Numbered from the stretch's first letter, positions 1 through 11,401 are shown. The stretch is 64,000 nt of DNA from Sweltsa coloradensis (GCA_024449915.1 JAMZAV010001438.1:183924-247923); one strand, 5' to 3'. The notes: generated by a model from the letters alone, not told the origin. Numbers and translations: made by a program.

Positions 1-1116
1 TAGAACGTTCACAACACGTTCCAAGTTGTATTGAATTGCTCGAAATCCAATTCTAACGACCGGCTTCTTACGACGAGCCAATCATGAACAAGAAAACTCT
101 CCACTCCTTCTACTTGATTCTGCTGATAGTTCAAAACAAAATAGAGGAGCTTCGAAATACACATGCGCAGTGGAAATTTGCATAGTTAGTATTGTGAACG
201 TCTTGCATTTATTACGACTTATACCTTGTGCCTTGAGACCTTGCGCCTTGGAACTGATTGTGAACGATTAATTTCTAGAACCGGCCATGACAAGTATACT
301 TGGATGTAATCGAAACAGCGGAGTGGTTAAGAGAAGTCACCGAGGCTGGTGCGGAGACGAGTTCAAGCGCTCGGCTTTGTGTTTGATTTTTTGTCTTCGA
401 GTAAACGGTTAATAACTTCGGTATCACGGAAGTTAATAAATAGTCAATCTATGAGTTCCGGTACCCGTATTCCTCAGTTAATTAATTGAATTTGAATAAA
501 AAAATCTGTGAAATCTCCGAAATTCACTGATTTTTGTGGACTTCAGGAATTTGTAGCGCAAATTTTTATACTGGATCTCATCATTTAAATCAATGTTAAT
601 GCACCTGTGAATTTGAAAAAGATAAACGGTGTGATGGGAATTTCCTGAATTGAAATCTTAAGTTTTGCTTTTTTCATTTTTCATGTTTTGGGCTTATCCT
701 TCATAATGATTTTTTAGGCTGCCTAATTCTTAGCAACTAAGTGTGGATATCAATAGAACAGTACTTTATAAACATTCATGCAATACTTTACTATTTAGGT
801 AATTATACCGCTGTTCCGCTGCAATCGTCATTCCCGAGTATGAATGTTCAATGTCATTGTCTTCACGTTTCGGTAGGCGTAGGCTTAGTCTAATGTCATT
901 ATCTGACGGTTTGCTGTGCATTTCTTGCAGACATCAATTTGTATTATAATTTTTTATTTTGATTCATTAGGCCTAGGCCTACCCAGCTACCCGTCCTTAC
1001 GTTGTATGTGTGGTAATGTCTAAAACCGTACCTGTGAATTTTTTCCCAATGTCTCGCGATATCGCAATACCAATAATTACCAAATGTCCCAACCGTTTAT
1101 TTTCACATCCTGACAG
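1..1116. other. Upstream region, no gene seen
   Basis: No open frame with coding character was found here. In-frame TGA at 1111-1113 lies directly before the start codon of the host gene. The bases before that ATG (about 1095-1116) look like a pyrimidine-rich acceptor ending in CTGACAG, so a non-coding first exon may lie further upstream. A stretch at about 1051-1066 contains TCTCGCGAT, close to the TCTCGCGAGA promoter word, but one near match is weak evidence. Positions 342-413 resemble 43798-43867. Confidence 0.5.
342..413 (+). repeat. Dispersed repeat fragment, copy 1
   Basis: About 72 bp containing GAGACGAGTTCAAGCG and GTAAACGGTTA align with 43798-43867 (GAGACGAGTTTAAGCG, GTAAACTGTTA) in the same orientation, with scattered differences. 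The family is unknown and no ends or target duplications were seen. Confidence 0.5.
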
Positions 1117-1261
1117 ATGGACGACTGCAAACAGAGTCCGGCGGATAAGGGAGGTAAACGGAACAAAAAGAAAGGAAAGAAAGGAAAGACTGCGGCTTCA
1201 ACGGAGCCTTCTACTAGCAAAGTGGCAGAAACTGCGATTGATCGGGAGTCGCACAATTCGG
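1117..1261 (+). CDS. Host gene exon 1 (start codon)
   Basis: The ATG at 1117 follows an in-frame TGA at 1111, so translation cannot begin upstream in this exon. The exon encodes 48 residues beginning MDDCKQSPADKGGKRNKKKG, a lysine-rich, probably disordered N-terminus. It ends with one base (G1261) before a strong donor, GTAGGT, at 1262. That base joins GT at 8325-8326 to make a Gly codon. The AG immediately before the ATG also fits an acceptor, so a non-coding 5' exon may exist. A longer open frame starting at 1010 is in another frame and lacks this junction logic. Confidence 0.72.
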
Positions 1262-1899
1262 GTAGGTCAATGTCATGTCCTTAATTTTGTTTTTGTTTTA
1301 GAATCCATATACCTACTTCACTACCCGATATCACCCTACCTTCTTTGCTTTAAGTGAAAAGAACGAGTAGACTAATAAACCCCCACGCAGCCACTTTTGC
1401 CATCACTTCAAGGCCAGCTTGTAGGCCTACATTTGACCAGCTTTGAAAACTGTGAACTGGTACACCATTCAGCTAACAGCAAAATATTTTCGGGTGTTTT
1501 CCTTGGTCACACACTACCTACTAAAATCTAACTACCATCAACCATCATAATGCTTAATCTACCAAAATTTGAAAAATTGCCATTTAGAAGACAAAAACAA
1601 ATTAGGGTAAGTGGGGTAACTAGGAACAACGTTTATAGCGCTTACCAACACCCTCCTAGATGTTGCTCGTGGCTCCTCGTTCCCTGCCTGTTCACGCGCA
1701 CAGTGTTAATTGTTCTCCTGGCAGCGCTAGGTAGGCCTACCAACCCAAAAGCTCTGTTTCGTTTTTGTCGTTGTTTTGACGTGCATCACATTAAGTCATC
1801 TCCGATGTATTATACTAATGAATACAACTAAGTTTAATGTTTTAGATACGTACATCACTTATCAAGGTTTGCTAAATAGTATTACACAAATATTAGAAA

Positions 1900-3207
1900 T
1901 AAGGTGACCAGACGTACCGGTTTGACCGGTACAGTACCGTTTTCAGAACACTTGTACCGGTGTCCCGAGAGACTGGTTAAAATGTTGTATTTGTACCGGT
2001 TTGCAATTTTGGAGGGGAAATGTCCCGGTATTCAGTCAACAGCTGTACAATGTGGAAGGATAATGTTTCACGTGAGAAAAATACACTTCTCTGATAAATA
2101 CTAACAATAATAACATTGAAATAGTTCTTCCACTTCCAAGAAGAAAATTCATTTTCTATAGGTGTGTGCTAGTATTTTTCAATGATTTTGGTGGAGGTGC
2201 CGGGTTGCGCTCGTCTGAAAACGTAAATATTGTTCTATTCTTGGCGTTACCTTACCAACTCTGAATATGCGTAATACTAACCTCGGTCTCTGATACAAAT
2301 TTGTGTTCTTGTTGGAAGTTCTGAACTTTTTTTGGCACATACCGTATAATAAAAATATGTCACTATAATGTTTGTATTAACATTTTCATGTAACACCACT
2401 TATACTACTGAATTATGTCTTAGTCTAGCCCTAATAATATTTTTGCTTGATCATTAAAATGATCTAGAGAGAGATTACATTTAAAATCAATTAGATGTTA
2501 CTCTTTCACTTTTGAAGCCAAATTATAGACATATCAATAAATAAAATTAATATTGAAAAAAATGGTCAAAGAGTAATAATGAAATTTAAAAAAGGACTAA
2601 GTACTCGGACTCGATACAAGAGTTAATTTTAAGATTCTTGACTCGACTCGAATGAAAAAATCAGGACTTGCACACCCCTAATTTTCTCCGTCATTAGGCG
2701 AATTGCATTAAATTTGTTTATAGAAAATGAAAAATGAAAATGTAATAATCATGCAACTGAACTACGTTTTTGATTTATTTCATACCTACACTCATTATTT
2801 CGTTGTGAAGACACAATGTATTAAAAGTTAAAACATGCATAAATTAAATGCATTTTCAATTATCTTTATTATTATTGATTAGAACTTCATTAGTATGATG
2901 CCCTCATCAATAAATTACACGTATTATTTTCTGCCGAGTGCTTGTATTTTATTTTGTACAGTCATTTTTGAACCACTAGATAAAGATTTTATGACTACAT
3001 ATATGTACACATTAAAACCATTTTTAATTCATATTTTCATGTCAGAAAGCCGTTTTCTGGGCATTTGACCAAAAAAATATCTCGAAATAAAATTTGCCTC
3101 CAGCGGCTGGGGCTCTGCCCAGACCCCGAAATGGTCCGGGAGTACAAAGTACATATTCTTACACTTTTGTTGTCCCGGTTTGTAACTTTCAAAATATGGT
3201 AACCTTA
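1900..3207. mobile_element. Non-autonomous hAT-type element, TAAGGTGACCA ends
   Basis: The element begins TAAGGTGACCAGACG and ends TGGTAACCTTA. It is flanked by a perfect 8-bp direct repeat, ATTAGAAA, at 1892-1899 and 3208-3215. Eight-base target duplications and short imperfect terminal repeats are typical of hAT. Near both ends it carries CCGGTTTG-rich sequence. No transposase is seen. It includes a GC-rich hairpin cassette at 3096-3128 and, near 2666-2680, a reversed TAGGGGTGTGC end from another element. Confidence 0.8.
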
Positions 3208-3225
3208 ATTAGAAAGTCTGAATAG

Positions 3226-3713
3226 TAGGGATGGGACGTTTAAACGTTTAGTGGACGGTTAGAGGTTATTAAATTTGCAAAACGTTTAGTAAAAATATAT
3301 ATATATATACCTATATATATATTTTTTTATGAAATGTTATTTTGTTATCGCTTTTAGAGCCTACACAAACACGGGCTAACAGATTAGGCCGATAATTTTC
3401 TAAAAATGCTCAATTTTGATGGAGGTGCCGGGTCCCAGGCTGTATTAAGACCTTGTCTGTTGCATATGGTGGAAGTGCCGGGTCATTAAATGCAAGAGTG
3501 AGAATAAAACCGTTGTTAATCATTCGTCGGCCGGTCATAAGTACAAAATTACGATTTGTGTTATTAAACCTAAGCCTCTGCCTACCTGTATTGAAAATTG
3601 AAAAAAAAAACATTTTTTTTTTTTTTTTTTTAGAAAATAGGGTTAAGAACGTTTAAACGCAATTAGTTCAAGGGTTAAACGTTTACGAAACTAAACGCTT
3701 TTTCCCATCCCTA
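3226..3713. mobile_element. Short hAT-type MITE, TAGGGATGGGACG ends
   Basis: This 488-bp element has inverted ends TAGGGATGGGACGTTTAAAC and its imperfect complement ending TTTCCCATCCCTA. The perfect 8-bp duplication CTGAATAG lies at 3218-3225 and 3714-3721. It is AT-rich and non-coding, and sits only 18 bp from the preceding hAT element. Two internal GTGCCGGGTC segments (about 3424 and 3476) repeat each other. Confidence 0.85.
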
Positions 3714-4640
3714 CTGAATAGAAAATACTGAGATGACATTTTAATCGTCTCTTGACAACAAAAGACAAAACGGAGCTTTTGGGGGCGGTAACTAGCGCTA
3801 GAATGCCTTTGTGGACAAAAGTGCGAAGTACTGGTCAACAATCAAAACCTGTTGCGTGGACATGCAGTGAAGGAGGAGCCACGAGCAACATCTAGGAGGC
3901 AGTGGTGCTTACAAATATGTTAATTAATATCTATCTTTTGCATATCATTCAAGGTCAATACTTGTAGGTAGGCCTAATACATGGTCAATACTTGGTGACA
4001 TAGTTAGAAATCAAAAAAATTGTAACAGGCACAGTATTATTTTTGTCAATGACACCTCGTAAAAAAACTTTAAAGTAGCTCATTTTACGGTATTGTGGAA
4101 TTTATTGAGCAAATTTACATTGTCATTTTGTGGGCTTTACCTTTATCTTCAAAGATCAATTTTTGACTTAGCCCAGTACCCATGGACATAATTACCACAT
4201 TTTCATTGGTTGTTCCCACTTACCCCAGCCAGCACATTTTCGGGGGTAACTAGGAACAATAATGTGGAGTCAGTAGGAACAAGCCATAAAACTACTGGCT
4301 AATTTCATGGGGTAAAATGGAGAACAACTGAAAAAATAGGAAAATTTTTCTTTAGGCCTACATACTCATTTATATTGGTGAACCTGTCAAGAAAATAAGA
4401 ATTTCTGGTTTTAAAAAATGAAACTAAAAAAGTGCCACAGATTGTAAATTAACATATTGGCAAAAAATTGATGATTCAATAATCATCATCTGACACAGGC
4501 TCATCTGACCACAAAAGTCAGATTATAACTATACACAATGATTTCATAAGGAAGCAACCACAAATTAAGAAGAAAATTAATTGTAGATCATTCAATCAGG
4601 AAAATATTGAGAATTTTAATGAAATTCTGATGAAGGAATC

Positions 4641-7020
4641 ATGGCAGGGGGTGTAGGCTATAATGCAATTGACATTAACAAAAAATATAATTGTTTTCTA
4701 AGAACATTTAAAAATCATTTTGAGTCAGTTTTTCATAAAAGGCAAAAACAAATTGGGCAAAAAAAGAAGGGATGGGTAACAAACGAATTAAAAAATACCA
4801 GTAAACAATTAAAACTAATGCATTCACAACTAAAATTTAGTAAGAGTATTATTATAACAGAAAAGTACAATGAGTTAAGGAAAAAATATAGAAAGGACTT
4901 GTAGGTAGGTAGCGAAAAGCAATAAATAAATAAATAAATAATAAATAAATAAATTGTATTTAGAGTCTACCCACTCAGTTATATAACTGATTTTCAGTGG
5001 GGGACTTTAAATCAAAGCGACCAAGCCAACCCTGTAGGCCCGACGCAATCGATGAGTGAGCGATAACCAACCAAAGATCGATATTTTTAATAGGAAATAT
5101 AGCAATCAGTGGTATGGACAGTGCGAACACCCGCGAATCAACGCCAGAATCAACAAGGCCGATTCAGAACAACTCTGAATTTATTATGTGCTTCGTTGCT
5201 AGGACGGCAACACACGATTTATTAATCAATCTAAAAATAAAAGTAAGGCGGTATGGCATATAGTAAAAAGTGAGACTTATCAAGACAGAAATAAATGGAA
5301 GGGGGTAAATAACATTGAACTCAAACAAAACAATAAGTCAACTAAACTGAACAGCAAAAATGAGTACGAGCGAGGAGATGATAAAAAGAACCTAAGAAAA
5401 TAGCTAACACATTTAATTCATTTTTTATAAATGCTTCAGACAACGTGGGGAATTCAAATGACACAAACACAAAAAGTATTGAAAATCCTTTTGAATTACT
5501 TGAACAGCATAGTAATCGGGTTGTAGATACAATGACTTTTCGACCGGTGACTGAAAAAGAAGTTGTAGCCATAACTCGCAGTCTGGCAAATACTATGGCG
5601 AGTGGATGGGATGAAATACCCACCGTAGTTATAAAGAGGACCATTCACACGATAAAAACTCCTCGCACTCATGTACTTAATAACTCTTTTTACACAGGGA
5701 TGTTTCCTGATAACCTAAAATTGTCTGTAGTGATTCCACTACACAAAAAAAAGATGCAAAAGAAATAAGTAATTATAGACCAGTGTCACTCCTACCAATT
5801 TTCTCAAAAAATATTTGAAACAGTGGTTAAAAACAGATTGATTGATTTTCTTGATAAAAAAAAATTCTTGATGGGTACCAAAAAAAAACAAGTCAACAAT
5901 AACGGCACTAACAGAATTTGAAAATCATGTACCTTCTACAAAACCTTGACAATGGCAATACATAATGTAATTGGACTTTTTTGTGACTTGAGCTGTGAGC
6001 CAAGCATTTGATTGTGTTGACCACAAGATCCTCCTTAACAAACTCGAATTCTATGGAATAAGAGGACTAACATTAAAATGGTTTGAATCTTACTTGACAA
6101 ATAGGAAACAAAAGGTTAAAATTAAGCATGAAAATAACATGGGGATGTGTATAGAGAATATATTTTTTCTGATTGGATGGAAGTTAAAAGGGGGGTACCA
6201 CAAGGCTCCGTTCTGGGGCCAATAGCGTTTTTAATCTATATAAATGACTTACAAAATATGTACCTGAAATTGATTAAAATAACAATGTTTGCTGATGACA
6301 TCACAGCATTAATTGTACAAGACTGCCTTATGAAGCTAGGATTAGAAGCACAAGTAAACTTTGAACAAAGTCATTTGTGGTTATGTGCAAATACTTTGTC
6401 AATGAATGTAGCTAAAACAAACTACATTGAATTCCGGCTACCTCAAAAACAAATAAAAAACTATCCCAAATTAGAGATAAATAATGTTGAAGTAGAACGA
6501 GTTATAGATATTCCCTTTCTTGGTTTAACCATTGATGAAAACTTAAAATTGGGAAGCTCATTTAAATAAACGTACCTCAAGATTAGGGTCTGCATGTTTT
6601 GCATTGAGAATAATTTATGAATCTGTTGGAGCAGAAACGGCTAAAGTAGCTTATCATGCATATTTTGAATCTATTGTGAGGTATGGTATACCAGTTTGGG
6701 GTAGTACGACACATTTAGGAGATATATTTAAAATCCAAAAGAAGGCTGTCCGAGTAACTGCGGGATTAGGCATCAGAGAATCCTGTGTAAATTACTTAAA
6801 AAAATTAGAAATACTCACAGTACCTTGTATTTATGTATATGAATTGTTAAAACTCATTGCTAAACATCGGATAGAAGCTTCAGAATATAAAAATATGCAT
6901 GGACATGACACTAGGAATAAAGAAAAATATTATGTAGCAAAAAATGCAACACGACAAGAAGCCAAAAAGGTTCTCACAGGAGAGCCCTAACATTTTTTAA
7001 TTGCTTACCCGAGAATATTC
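4641..7020 (+). pseudogene. LINE reverse transcriptase relic
   Basis: Reading frames switch several times, but the family order is clear. A lysine-rich pre-RT region lies at 4641-4904. An RT finger region, with GWDEIP and a NYRPVSLLPI-type motif, lies at 5445-5815. The palm begins with AFDCVDHK at 6004-6027, then shows GVPQGSVLGP near 6192-6224 and the catalytic FADD box at 6288-6299. A thumb and C-terminal region lies at 6604-7020, ending in an FNCLPENIR-like motif. These are hallmarks of Jockey/CR1-group LINEs, whose RT copies RNA at a nicked target. Frameshifts and the lost N-terminal endonuclease make it non-functional. The exact clade is uncertain. Confidence 0.8.
4905..5220 (-). mobile_element. 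tRNA-derived SINE, minus strand, 5' truncated
   Basis: Read on the minus strand, this copy shares its body with copies at 46003 and 51290. Shared parts are the AGGCACATAATAAATT-like region, the GATTCTGGC..GATCCGCGGGTG core, and the end CTGAAAATCAGTTATATAAC then TGAGTGGGTAGACTC. It closes with a TAAA-rich tail at 4920-4955. It is inserted into the LINE relic; LINE coding resumes near 5222. The tRNA-like head is missing. Confidence 0.75.
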
Positions 7021-7093
7021 GAGCAGAAAAAGAAAACATCTAGACAAATTCCTCCGAATAACTCAAAAGTACCTGAAGAAAAATGCTTTCTAC

Positions 7094-7551
7094 TAGGGAT
7101 GACATCGGATACTCGGGTACCCGACTCCTACCCGACTAGTCGACTCCATTTCCAAGGAGCCGGGTTAAAAAAATATATATATATGATAAATTGAACGAGA
7201 TTGCACTTGTTGTCTCGTTTGTCGTTATCTTATCTCAAAACGTAAACATAACAAATCAGCGAGAGTCTTGGCCGGGCCAAGAGACAAGCAAGCTAGTGAT
7301 ACGTGGAGGGGGGGGGGGGGGGAATGGCCGGACAGCGTTGTGCAACCCCACTGAAAATCAGTTATATAACTGAGTGGGTAGACTCATACAATTTATTTAT
7401 TATTTATAAAACTAGAGTAGTGGGCTAAAAATGACTTTCGCATAAAAAAATTTAAATTTTTTTTTTAAATTGCGGATTGGGGAGTCGACTCCTACCCGGT
7501 TCCCAAGGCTCCGGAGTTGACTCCAGTATTTACTACTCGATGTCATCACTA
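7094..7551. mobile_element. hAT-type MITE, TAGGGATGACATCGG ends
   Basis: The termini TAGGGATGACATCGGATACT and (complement) TAGTGATGACATCGAGTA are flanked by a perfect 8-bp duplication, CTTTCTAC, at 7086-7093 and 7552-7559. It is inserted in the LINE relic. The interior contains repeated CCCGACTCC-type blocks, a run of about 18 G near 7304, and the last 60 bp of the SINE family at about 7346-7400. It is non-coding. Confidence 0.85.
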
Positions 7552-8324
7552 CTTTCTACTCAATTTCTGATTTTCAAAAGGGGGAAACAGTTAAAGATAC
7601 TAGTGGGGCATAGTAGGATAAATCAGGTTCACTAGAAAATGGTAAAATGATAGTCAAGCAATAGTATGTGATAGGATATTTATTTTAGATGTATAATTTA
7701 CATTTTATCAGACAACAGGTTTTACCATGTAGGATAGTAAATTGCAGTTACCATGCAGAGTTTTGTGTAGGCCTATCTATCATGTGATTGATGATTTTAA
7801 GTTAAGTGCATAGTGATATGAAAATGTGTATTTGTGGACTGAATCAATTATTATGTGTGTAATATGAATGTAAATGTAAAGTTTTAAGTTAATTTTAAGT
7901 TACTGACATGTAAAATACCCCGAACACGCTGTGCAAGGGGTCAGCTTTACAAAAAATAAATACAATACAAAGGTAAAACCTAACCTAAAAAATGAAAATA
8001 CTCTTAAGGTGCACAACCTCATAGAAAGTTAGAAAATTGTTGGGTAAGTGCACATTTTTGCCAATTTTTTTCATGTAATTTGATATAGATTGTCAAAATC
8101 TCATACATATGGTGGTTTAAAAGTCAAAATGTCAAAGAAAAATATGATGCAACTTGCAAAGTCCAAACTTTTTTAGGAGTCAGTGATCTTTAAAATGAAA
8201 ACTTTGCAAAAGTGTTCCTACTTACCCCTTATTGAATACATAATCCTGCATGGGAAGTGCCCCGTGACTACAATAGATTAACTAGTCTGATTTTCATTTT
8301 TATCTGTTTGTGTGTTTCCAAAAG

Positions 8325-10112
8325 GTCCAAAGTCTTCTATGCTGGGCAAAGTTTTCAACAAGATAAGAGGATCAAAGAAAGACAAGAGTGGAGATGCAGG
8401 GAACGGGTCTGGGACATCTTTAAAGGGAAATCTTTCGCCGGTCTATGAGGCGACTTCGCCCGAATTCACTTCGAGCTCTTCTGACCCCCCAACCTCACCA
8501 GAATTTATCTCCTGCTCTTCTGAGTCCCCGATCTCACCCGAACCAGCTCCACTTTCTAGCTCACCAGAAACTAAATCCACACCAGTAAGAAACACAACCC
8601 CACTGAAATCCAACGAAAAGGCTGCAAGCGGTGTGGAACCTATCATCAGCCCTTTGAAGAAACAATGTTCTCCTGTGGTTGAGCCTGAAAGATCTACCAC
8701 CCCTGATATGGAGTTCGACGAGCTTGTTACTGGAAAAGGTAGTAAAAAACCTAGGGGAAGAGGAAAAACCGATCCGAAAATGACGCCCATCAGGTGTAAT
8801 ATGAGAATTGACGATGATAAAACCCAACGAGAGACTACAGTCGAGATACATGCTGGTCCCAAAGTGGAAGTTCCGTCTGACTCTACCAAGGCGAAAGTTT
8901 TAGATGAAAGTACGGAGGCAGTTACGCTAAAATCAGCACCTAAAGAAGAACTTGCCATTGCGGATCTAGTGGAGTTGTCTCCACAGGTCAATGAAGTTGT
9001 TAGTGCTGTTCCCAGTGGCGAGTCAAACAACAAGGGAAAGGGTCGTCGCAGTGATGGAGCGGTTCCTGGTGTGAGCCGATACCAGTCAATTCTCGATGAG
9101 TCTATAAATGAAATCAAAGAATCGCCTGATAAGAGACGATACCAGGCAATTCTCGATGAGGTTATTAATAAAGTCACAGAATCGGCACCTAAAGAAGAAC
9201 TTGCCATTGCGGTTCTAGTGGAGTTGTCTCCGCAGGTCAATGAAGTTGTTAGTGCTGTTCCCAGTGGCGAGTCAAACAACGAGCGAAAGGGTCGTCGCAG
9301 TGATGGAGCGGTTCCTGGTGTGAGACGATACCAGTCAATTCTCGATGAGTCTATTAATGAATTCAAAGAGACTATTGATGAAATCAAACTCGATGAGTCT
9401 ATTAATGAATTTAAAGAGACTATTGATGAAATCAAAGAGTGTATTAATGAAATCAAAAAGTTTGATAACGAGGCCACGGAGGTGTATCCAGCTCCCAATG
9501 AGCTCAACAAAGCAACTTCTGTGATTAATGAAGCATCAAAAACTCTCCAGCCTATTGACAGCACCAAAGAGGCCTTAAAGCATGATGCAGCTACCAAGGA
9601 GCTCAACAAAGAAACCACCGAGCCTAAAGAAACGTGCAAGGAGCTTGGAACAGAAGCTGTCGAGCCTATTGACAGCACCAATGAGGCCTTGAAGTGTGAT
9701 CAATCTACTGAGACCAATGTGTTCAATAATAAGACTGCTAAACGAAAAATAGAGGTAGTATTAGAAAATGATGAAATCGTTCCGGTGAGACACGACAAAG
9801 TTGAGCATAACAAGAAGCAATCAAAAGCAGTCATGGATAAATTTGAGTATGGTTTTGAAAAATACAAGGTATTGTACAATCAGGCAAGTGAAGGAGAGAA
9901 AGAGGAAATGCAAAACTCCCTTGTTGAATTTGCTACAAAGTTGCTGGCTTTCACCGAGTCCGCCCATAGCCCCGAGGTTGCATCAATCAAAATGACATCC
10001 GAGCTTCCATCTCCGGACCAGCCTAGGAAATCTAAAGGGAGCAAGGGCTCGTCCCAGGGCGCCCCTAGACGCGACGAGGGGCATAGCGAGATCCGACAGG
10101 TGGAAGTACCAG
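8325..10112 (+). CDS. Host gene exon 2: long charged, repeat-containing region
   Basis: This exon encodes residues 49-644. The acceptor is AAAAG at 8324. The donor is CCAG|GTAGGG at 10113, chosen over GACAG|GTGGAA at 10100 because only phase 1 keeps exon 3 open. The N-terminal third is rich in Ser, Pro and Thr, with several SPEF and SPE motifs and basic clusters such as KKPRGRGK that could be nuclear localisation signals. The middle holds two copies of an 83-codon unit starting APKEELAIA, then tandem LDESINEFKETIDEIK units predicted to be helical coiled-coil. The last part includes a charged helix (MDKFEYGFEKYKVLYNQ) before another disordered SPDQPRKSKGSKG-type stretch. The antisense strand also has a long open frame, but it lacks splice support and is a shadow. 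Function unknown. Confidence 0.82.
8934..9360 (+). repeat. In-frame tandem duplication inside exon 2
   Basis: A 249-bp unit (83 codons) starting at about 8934 is repeated from about 9183. AAAGAAGAAC occurs at 8942 and 9191. The first 175 bp or so of each unit differ at only a few sites, which indicates a recent event. Each unit ends in a RYQSILDESINE-type helix; the first also contains a weaker internal copy (RYQAILDEVINK). Confidence 0.9.
9346..9460 (+). repeat. 48-bp in-frame tandem repeat (LDESINEFKETIDEIK)
   Basis: Two near-identical 16-codon units, LDESINEFKETIDEIK, are followed by a partial third (ECINEIKKF). The heptad-like spacing of Ile and Leu suggests an extended helix or coiled coil. 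It directly follows the second 83-codon unit, so this part of the protein has grown by repeated slippage or unequal exchange. Confidence 0.88.
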
Positions 10113-10136
10113 GTAGGGTTGTCTGTTACACAAGTA

Positions 10137-10316
10137 CTGTATTTACTCGCTTATAGGCCGCCCTCGAGTAAAGGCCGCACCCTTATTTTGACCACTCAGA
10201 TTTTAAAGATTTGGATATAAATACTATTGATAAATGGCTTCACATAATGGCCGCACCCCACTTTTTGAACTTGACAATTTCAAATATACCCGAGGCCTAT
10301 ACTCGCATAAATACAG
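10137..10316. mobile_element. 180-bp Tc1/mariner-type MITE
   Basis: Inverted ends CTGTATTTACTCGC and its imperfect complement GCATAAATACAG are flanked by TA at 10135-10136 and 10317-10318. An inner match around TATAGGCC extends the repeats. It begins only 24 bp after the exon 2 donor and is non-coding. Confidence 0.75.
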
Positions 10317-10358
10317 TAAATATACATAAGTGGTAGGCCTACTGTGAATAGGCTATTT

Positions 10359-11130
10359 CAGGGCTGCCACTGACATTTTAGAAAATCCTGTTGAGGGACG
10401 TTAAAAATCCGCAAAAATCCGTGAAAAGTCTAAAAACGTTCATTTCATTGATCAAACTATGAAAATGGCTAAATGTTATGTTTATATTTGTTACCATCAT
10501 AACCTGAAAGTTGCTGTTGAAAGGGCCTAGGCCTATGCACAGACGAGAATAAATGAGCCAGAAACGCGTGTGGTTGCTTTAATTAAGATTGCATAAAAAT
10601 GTTACTTATTTACAGAAAATCTGTTTTAAATCTGACCTGGTTAAAAAATTCTTAGGCCTAGCCTAGGCCCTAGTATTGTTGCATCACAATTTTGACCTAG
10701 GCCCATGTGTTGTGTTCATAATAACATTACAGTCTTGCAGAACTTGTTAATAACATTTTAATCATATACTAATTCTATTTTTCACATTTGATCACATAAT
10801 CCAAACTTTATAAACAAAAACAAAGATAATTTTGTTAGGCTCCAATCTCCATGTTTTTTCTTGGCTCCTCCCACTCCCAAAGCAACTGTTCTGGCAGAAG
10901 CAGTTTCTACAATGTCTAGGACACGGCTCCGCCCCTACGAAAGTCGAATCGATTATCGCCCCGCTTCAATGTTTACAATCAAAATTAGCCCGCGCAGATT
11001 CAATATACGAATATAAGCATAGAAATGAATTAACGAAATATCGTAAATAGACTAAAAATCCGTTTATCTATCGTTTGCCACCCTAAATATCCGTAAAACG
11101 GATAAAAATCCGTTTAAAACGTCAGCCCTA
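10359..11130. mobile_element. hAT-type element, CAGGGCTGCC ends, intron 2 copy
   Basis: The start is CAGGGCTGCCACTGACATTT and the end is AAACGTCAGCCCTA. The perfect 8-bp duplication GGCTATTT lies at 10351-10358 and 11131-11138. The interior repeats AAATCCG motifs near both ends. The same family occurs in reverse orientation in intron 4 (17304-21055). It is non-coding. Confidence 0.87.
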
Positions 11131-11281
11131 GGCTATTTGCATGAACTTTTTAATATTTTTTCAAGTTGCTCTTATGTAAGAACAAATGTCTGACAAAATT
11201 TGAAACCTTGTAAAGTGAATAATACCTCTTAGTGCTTGTGCCTTCAAGCACAATAACTAAACAAACCCTGATCTTTTTCAG

Positions 11282-11401
11282 CGGACTTCACATTTGAGAA
11301 AGCCCGTCCTGTGATTCGCCATCGTGTAGAACACACCGACGAAGAGGTCTTACAGATGGCGTTCTACGTTCAGAACAAGATGCTCGAGGTACAAAACGAA
11401 A
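11282..11401 (+). CDS. Host gene exon 3
   Basis: The acceptor is TTTTTCAG at 11281, after a clear pyrimidine tract, and the donor is AAA|GTGAGT at 11402. The 120 nt encode residues 645-684, beginning ADFTFEKARPVIRHRVEHTD. In phase 0 the exon hits a TGA after ten codons, so phase 1 is required, which matches the exon 2 donor at 10113. A second donor-like site (GAG|GTACAA at 11389) is out of phase with exon 4. The sequence is charged and helical, and opens the part of the protein that looks folded. Confidence 0.8.

Larger units (their letters stand above)
1631..3915. repeat. Inverted-repeat (fold-back) element with about 155-bp arms
   Basis: Positions 1631-1786 pair with 3754-3915 in inverted orientation. 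The best match is the core CTCCTAGATGTTGCTCGTGG at 1653 against its complement near 3896-3877. Weaker matches follow around AGCGCTAG (about 1723 and 3794) and CCAAAAGCTC. The loop holds the two hAT-type elements at 1900 and 3226. Arm identity falls away inward. The type is not determined; it could be an old fold-back transposon or an inverted segmental copy. Confidence 0.55.
4590..7970 (+). mobile_element. Degenerate non-LTR retrotransposon (Jockey/CR1-like LINE)
   Basis: Reverse-transcriptase fragments lie in order on the + strand from about 4641 to 7020. They are followed by a 3' untranslated stretch ending in AATAAATACAATACAAAG near 7970. The body is interrupted by a SINE (about 4905-5220, opposite strand) and by a hAT-type element (7094-7551). 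The 5' end, including any endonuclease, is missing. It lies wholly inside intron 1 of the host gene. Confidence 0.75.
1262..8324 (+). other. Intron 1, about 7.1 kb
   Basis: The donor GTAGGT and the acceptor CCAAAAG at 8324 bound this interval. It contains an inverted-repeat pair, two adjacent hAT-type elements, a LINE relic interrupted by a SINE and by a third hAT-type element, and no other coding exon that I can see. A short inverted match, GGTAAGT..AGGAACA near 1604-1628 and its complement near 8212-8228, may mark the ends of a larger old element, but this is weak. Confidence 0.6.

Noticed and set aside
1010..1357. A 115-codon + strand open frame
   Set aside because: It overlaps exon 1 in another frame, and the frame from 1117 has the matching donor phase.
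8443..9681. A 412-codon open frame on the minus strand opposite exon 2
   Set aside because: It mirrors the repeats of the + strand frame and has no splice sites or motifs; the + frame joins in phase with four other exons.
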